The notes under the pieces: generated by a model
What the model saw: only the letters and a program-made list of their open reading frames with translations
Told to the model about the DNA's origin: nothing
Databases searched by the model: none
NCBI GenBank assembly: GCA_039925145.1
Contig: JBDSZL010000065.1
Coordinates: forward strand, 17,548-81,547
Direction of reading: 5' to 3'
DNA from: JBDSZL01 sp039925145
GTDB taxonomy: Bacteria > Acidobacteriota > Vicinamibacteria > Vicinamibacterales > SCN-69-37
DNA length: 64,000 bases
In this document: positions 60,400 through 64,000 of the stretch, in pieces
Position numbering within the stretch: position 1 is the first letter of the stretch
Layout of the letters: each line of letters opens with the position of its first letter
Made by a program: the position numbers and the translations under genes

Positions 60400-62100
60400 T
60401 CAATCGCGCGGCGGCACCAACACGTCAGGCACTCTGGCAGCGCGGTAGTCAGCCGCAATCGGATAGCGCCGACCGAGGCCGAACGCCTTGGTCGAAATCT
60501 TCAAACCCGGGGCTGCCTGTCGGCGCTTGTATTCGCTCGCGTCGATCCGTCCCACGATCTCCTCGACGAGCTGCCGCGCATAGCCTCGCGCCGCGATGAG
60601 ATCGACGTCCAGTCCCTCTTCGATGTAAGCCTGAATAATGGGGTCGAGCACGTCGTACGGAGGCAGGCTGTCGACATCTTTCTGATCGGGCCGCAACTCG
60701 GCGCTCGGTGGTTTCGTCAACGTCGGCCCGGGGATGATGACGCGATCGCGGTTGATGAAGTGCGCGATGCGGTAGACGAGCGTCTTCGGCACGTCGCTGA
60801 TGACGCCCAGTCCTCCACACATGTCGCCGTAGAGGGTGCAGTAGCCCACCGCCAGCTCGGACTTGTTGCCCGTCGACAACAGGAGCGATCCAAATTTGTT
60901 CGAGAAGGCCATCAAGACCGCGCCCCGAACGCGCGCCTGCAGGTTCTCCTCGGTCGTGTCGTTCGGGTGGCCGGCAAACGTCGACGCGAGGGCGTCGAGA
61001 TAGGCCTGATAGACCGGTTCGATCGGCACGACGCGGTAGTCGATTCCCAGATTCGCCGCGAGCGCGGCGGCATCGTCGAGACTCCCGGCCGACGAATAGC
61101 GCGTCGGCATCGCAATGCCCGTCACGTGTGCGCGCCCGAGCGCCCCGACCGCAAGACACGCGGTGAGGGCCGAGTCGATGCCGCCCGAGAGGCCGAGCAC
61201 CACGCTACGGAAGCCGCACTTACGCGCGTAGTCGCCGAGCCCCAGCACGAGTGCACCATAGGCGGCCTCTTCGCGCGATTCGGTCGACGGTCGGAGCACC
61301 GGCGCCACGGGGGCAGCGGCAGATCGAGGCCCCACGGGTACATCGCAGACGGCGAAGTCCTCGTCGAACTCGGCCAGCCGCATGACCTCGTGCCCATCCG
61401 GATCGATGCCGATGGAGTGTCCGTCGAACACGATCTCGTCGTTGCCACCGACCTGGTTGACGTAGAAGAAATGCCGCCGGTGCCGCATCGCGTTCTGCCG
61501 AATCATCCGTCGGCGCAGATCGGACTTGTCGAGCGTGAACGGGCTCGCCGAGATATTGACGAACAACTCGGCACCCTGCTCGGCAAGCTCGCGGACCGGA
61601 TCGCGGTGATACAACCGCTTCGGCCAGAAGTCACGATCGTTCCAGACGTCCTCGCAAATCGTCACGCCCACGGCGACGCCATGCACTGCGATGGGCGACA
61701 CGTCTCGGGCGGGCTCGAAATAGCGGTCCTCGTCGAACACGTCGTAGGTGGGCAGGAGGGATTTGTACCGGCGATCGGCGACAACGCCCCGGTGACAGAG
61801 CGCGACGCCGTTGTAGAGCCCCTTGCCGTCCGCGTTAGGGTTGCGACTGACGAAGCCGACGAGGATAGCCAAGCAATCGGTCGACAGCCCGGCGAGCCGC
61901 TCCACCAGCTCCAAATTGAGGTCGACGAACCGTGAGTGGCTGACGAGGTCGCGAGGCGGATATCCCGTTGCAGCAAGTTCGCTGAAGACCAGCAGATCGG
62001 CGGTCGCAGCGGTGGCACGCGCGACGGCATTCGCCATCAGCGCGAAGTTCGCCTCGAACGCACCGACAGTGAAATTCAACTGGGCAATGGCCAGCCGCAT
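60400..62100 (-). CDS. nadE: Glutamine-dependent NAD synthetase
   Basis: 566 residues. N-terminal nitrilase-type glutaminase (MRLAIAQLNFTVGAFEANFA, Cys in VTICEDVWND) and C-terminal synthetase with PP-loop VLGLSGGIDSALTACLA, plus STGNKSELAVGYCTLYGDMC. It makes NAD from deamido-NAD, ATP and glutamine. Length and motifs are complete. Confidence 0.97.
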   Translation of the reverse strand: MRLAIAQLNFTVGAFEANFALMANAVARATAATADLLVFSELAATGYPPRDLVSHSRFVDLNLELVERLAGLSTDCLAILVGFVSRNPNADGKGLYNGVALCHRGVVADRRYKSLLPTYDVFDEDRYFEPARDVSPIAVHGVAVGVTICEDVWNDRDFWPKRLYHRDPVRELAEQGAELFVNISASPFTLDKSDLRRRMIRQNAMRHRRHFFYVNQVGGNDEIVFDGHSIGIDPDGHEVMRLAEFDEDFAVCDVPVGPRSAAAPVAPVLRPSTESREEAAYGALVLGLGDYARKCGFRSVVLGLSGGIDSALTACLAVGALGRAHVTGIAMPTRYSSAGSLDDAAALAANLGIDYRVVPIEPVYQAYLDALASTFAGHPNDTTEENLQARVRGAVLMAFSNKFGSLLLSTGNKSELAVGYCTLYGDMCGGLGVISDVPKTLVYRIAHFINRDRVIIPGPTLTKPPSAELRPDQKDVDSLPPYDVLDPIIQAYIEEGLDVDLIAARGYARQLVEEIVGRIDASEYKRRQAAPGLKISTKAFGLGRRYPIAADYRAARVPDVLVPPRD

Positions 62101-62133
62101 CGGAAGGGTATCCAGCCAGGGACGACCGGGCCC

Positions 62134-62568
62134 CTACACTTCGACCAGCGCCTTCAAGCGCGCGAGGTTGGCTCCGAGGGCGCTGCGCATGCCGGCGGCG
62201 ATCATCGCGGCCGGGACGAAGCCGAGACTTGGCGCCTCGCCGACACTCCGCATCCTGGCCACCGATCCCGTACCGGACCGTTGAATCTGGTAGTGCACGG
62301 TCCCGACAAAGGGCCCGTCACCGATGCGCAACGTGAGCACGTGGGGAAAGTGGACAGCCTCGACCACAGTCAGCCAGTCGATGGCCCTGCCGAGCACCTG
62401 CCCCATGTGCTTGACCCTGGCCCCAGGCGCCAGCGCCGGATCGACGATTTCGACGCCCGTGACCTCGTTCATCCACTCGGGCTCGCGCGCCGGATCGAAC
62501 ATGACTGCCGCGATGTCGGCTGGCGAAGCCGCGATTTCAACTTCCGCTGACACGTCCACCTGACTCAT
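62134..62568 (-). CDS. SRPBCC (START-like) family protein
   Basis: 144 residues from the ATG at 62568. QVDVSAEVEIAASPADIAAV and MFDPAREPEWMNEVTGVEIV are typical of polyketide cyclase/dehydrase-like SRPBCC proteins, which hold a hydrophobic ligand. The end of the protein is helical (AALGANLARLKALVEV-like). Ligand unknown. Confidence 0.82.
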   Translation of the reverse strand: MSQVDVSAEVEIAASPADIAAVMFDPAREPEWMNEVTGVEIVDPALAPGARVKHMGQVLGRAIDWLTVVEAVHFPHVLTLRIGDGPFVGTVHYQIQRSGTGSVARMRSVGEAPSLGFVPAAMIAAGMRSALGANLARLKALVEV

Positions 62569-62599
62569 GGCTGCTCCATCTCTTCGTGACTGTCCGTCC

Positions 62600-62873
62600 A
62601 TGATACCGCCACACTAAAACCCGCGACTCGGCATCGAGCCGTGGCGAGTGGGGAGTCGAATGCCGAATGTGAGGCGACCCCACGCGGCGAGATCGGCATC
62701 CCGTTTCTCACCGCGTGAGAAATTCGACATCTGAGATTCAGAATGTCACTCACCGAGGCGGCACAGAGCTTGCTCTCTCCATGGGCGAGTGCACTGAAGT
62801 GGGCGGGTAATCCGTACACGAGCTGGGGAGCCAGGACACTCAATAGAAGGCCCGCGCAAGCGGGCCTTTTTTT
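62600..62873 (+). ncRNA. Candidate structured RNA with its own terminator
   Basis: No gene is evident on either strand between the SRPBCC and holin genes, yet a plus-strand terminator (62847-62873) ends the stretch. Inverted repeats include TCGGCAT/ATGCCGA near 62628-62665 and an exact TTTCTCAC-CGC-GTGAGAAA at 62704-62722, as well as AGAGCTTGCTCT near 62770. The family is not identifiable from sequence alone. The terminator might instead serve as a barrier for read-through. Confidence 0.4.
62847..62873 (+). terminator. Intrinsic terminator, plus-oriented
   Basis: AAGGCCCGC, loop GCAA, GCGGGCC, then seven T (62867-62873). Only the plus strand has the T-run. Confidence 0.88.
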
Positions 62874-63243
62874 ATGACCAGGGTGTTCCGCGCCGTGCTG
62901 GTCTGGCGCGAACGAGGAGACGGTTCAGAATCCAGCTCACCACGCTCACGACCAGGGCGCCGAGGAGGGCCGAGCCGAACCCGGCAATGCTGAAGCCGGG
63001 CACGAGCGCGGCCGTCAGTGCAAGGCAGAGAGCGTTGACCACGAAGAGGAAGAGGCCGAGGGTGAGAATGGTCAGGGGCAGCGTGAGCAGGACAAGGACG
63101 GGGTGCACCAGCACATTGACCAGTCCCAGGATCGCTCCCGCGATGAATGCCGAGGTGGGATCGGCCAGGTGGAGACCGGGGACCAGCCACGCGGCACACA
63201 GTAAGGCCACGCCGTTCAGGAGCAGCCGGGCGAGGAATCGCAT
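62872..63243 (-). CDS. Phage holin family 4 / YvlD-like membrane protein
   Basis: 123 residues from the ATG at 63243; four membrane helices: MRFLARLLLNGVALLCAAWL, GAILGLVNVLVHPVLVLLTL, PLTILTLGLFLFVVNALCLA. The motif LVNVLVHPVLVLLTLPLTIL is diagnostic (YvlD/DUF360). Role unknown, chromosomal, not a phage remnant. A four-base gap follows the Skp-like gene. Confidence 0.88.
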   Translation of the reverse strand: MRFLARLLLNGVALLCAAWLVPGLHLADPTSAFIAGAILGLVNVLVHPVLVLLTLPLTILTLGLFLFVVNALCLALTAALVPGFSIAGFGSALLGALVVSVVSWILNRLLVRARPARRGTPWS

Positions 63244-63247
63244 GTGA

Positions 63248-63865
63248 CTACTTCGCGGCGTTGACGCGCTGAACGACCTCGCTGGAAATGTCGATGCCCG
63301 GGTGCGAAGCGGCGACCGACGTCTCACCCACCTCGAACACCATCCACAAGTTCCGCTCCTTGCGGATGTCCGCGATGATCGGCAGGACCTTGGCGTCGAA
63401 CTCGTCCGAAAGCCGTTGACTCAACTGCTGCATCTCGGCGTCGCGCTGGCGCTGCTGATACTGCAGCTCGAGCTGCATCTTGTCGCCTTCGGCCTTCTTT
63501 GCGGCAAAGGCAGACGATGACAGAGTCGCTTGCTGAGTCTGCAATTCCTGTTGGAGTGTCTGCATCCGGTTGCCCAGCGCCTGCAGCGTCGCACTCCACC
63601 GATCGCCAGCGGCTTTGAGCGCCGCCTGGCTTGTGTTGCCCATGCTGGACTGTGCCAGAACCGCCGACATGTCGACGAGTGCGACACGCGCGTCGGCTGG
63701 AAACGCGACCGGACCCGGCGCTTTCGCGGCCGTCTGAGCTTGCGCGCTCGGCGCGGGAGGCTTCGGCGCGGAAGCCGGCGGCGCGGCAGGTCGCGCCTGG
63801 GCCAAGAGGGTGATGGTGCCGCCAGAAATCACAGAAAGCACAATGGCAACGGCCTGACGCATCAT
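63248..63865 (-). CDS. OmpH/Skp-family periplasmic chaperone
   Basis: 205 residues. Signal peptide MRQAVAIVLSVISGGTITLL, a Pro/Ala-rich linker, then VALVDMSAVLAQSSMGNTSQ and a long coiled coil (about 75-165) with LELQYQQRQRDAEMQQLSQR, as in Skp. It prevents aggregation of outer-membrane proteins. Its promoter would be in the last 135 bases of the window. Confidence 0.88.
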   Translation of the reverse strand: MMRQAVAIVLSVISGGTITLLAQARPAAPPASAPKPPAPSAQAQTAAKAPGPVAFPADARVALVDMSAVLAQSSMGNTSQAALKAAGDRWSATLQALGNRMQTLQQELQTQQATLSSSAFAAKKAEGDKMQLELQYQQRQRDAEMQQLSQRLSDEFDAKVLPIIADIRKERNLWMVFEVGETSVAASHPGIDISSEVVQRVNAAK

Positions 63866-64000
63866 TCGGGGCTCCTCTTGGAAGTCGAGACTGCCCCACT
63901 ATCCCACGATTGCTGGCCTGTCGCTATTGACGCCGCGGCGACGCGCGTTCGAACGTCGCTGCGGCCAGCGCCCGGGCGCTGGGCCTGACCGCGGCACGGT

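Overview
The window is GC-rich, densely packed bacterial DNA with no rRNA or tRNA genes visible. The gene mix (PQQ dehydrogenase with a c-type cytochrome, Tat-exported oxidoreductases, galactofuranose genes, many short 4-bp gene overlaps, GTG/TTG starts) would fit a soil or sediment member of Acidobacteriota, perhaps class Vicinamibacteria. This is an inference from gene content, not a marker-gene result.

Layout. 1-11.9 kb: a hybrid histidine kinase (cut by the window start), HU, an eIF1/SUI1-like protein, MurJ, and a compact minus-strand run (cupin, metallophosphoesterase, Mug-type DNA glycosylase, HAD phosphatase, membrane proteins, cyclophilin lipoprotein). 11.9-24.7 kb: an accessory island that I read as an integron gene-cassette array without a visible integrase. 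About eleven attC-like sites (plus two half sites), all in the same orientation, separate short plus-strand genes: GNAT, methyltransferase, three toxin-antitoxin pairs, DUF4136 pair, CPBP protease, membrane, secreted and nuclease-like unknowns. Several cassettes are broken by frameshifts or a stop codon, and gene debris lies at both edges. 24.7-34.9 kb: S-adenosylhomocysteinase with an ArsR-methyltransferase regulator, thioredoxin-like proteins, a membrane glycosyltransferase, a degenerate PAS sensor, and a sigma54-type promoter before a SYLF-CsbD stress operon.

34.9-44.9 kb: a sulfate-assimilation and siroheme cluster. The minus-strand operon is met8 - cobA - sulfite reductase - glutamyl-tRNA reductase. 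The plus strand has a CysM-JAMM fusion plus a PHP protein, then cysD-cysN. Each of the three transcription units starts with a 27-29 codon open frame rich in cysteine codons. In each, a predicted -10 box places transcription start 1-3 bases before the ATG. An intrinsic terminator follows just before the first structural gene, and a segment at the end of the leader frame is complementary to the terminator 5' arm. Together this looks like three parallel cysteine-responsive, leaderless, ribosome-mediated attenuators, the most striking signal in the window.

44.9-64 kb: ordinary chromosome, with a Gfo/Idh oxidoreductase, M23 peptidase, UDP-galactopyranose mutase and a glycosyltransferase, a GH2 glycosidase, an HD-GYP response regulator, an MFS/HAD pair, a PQQ dehydrogenase/cytochrome pair, NAD synthetase, a candidate structured RNA with a terminator, and a Skp-like protein. 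Heptad G-rich repeats (GGGGCTT / GGGGCTC) occur at four intergenic places, two of them bracketing the cassette array.
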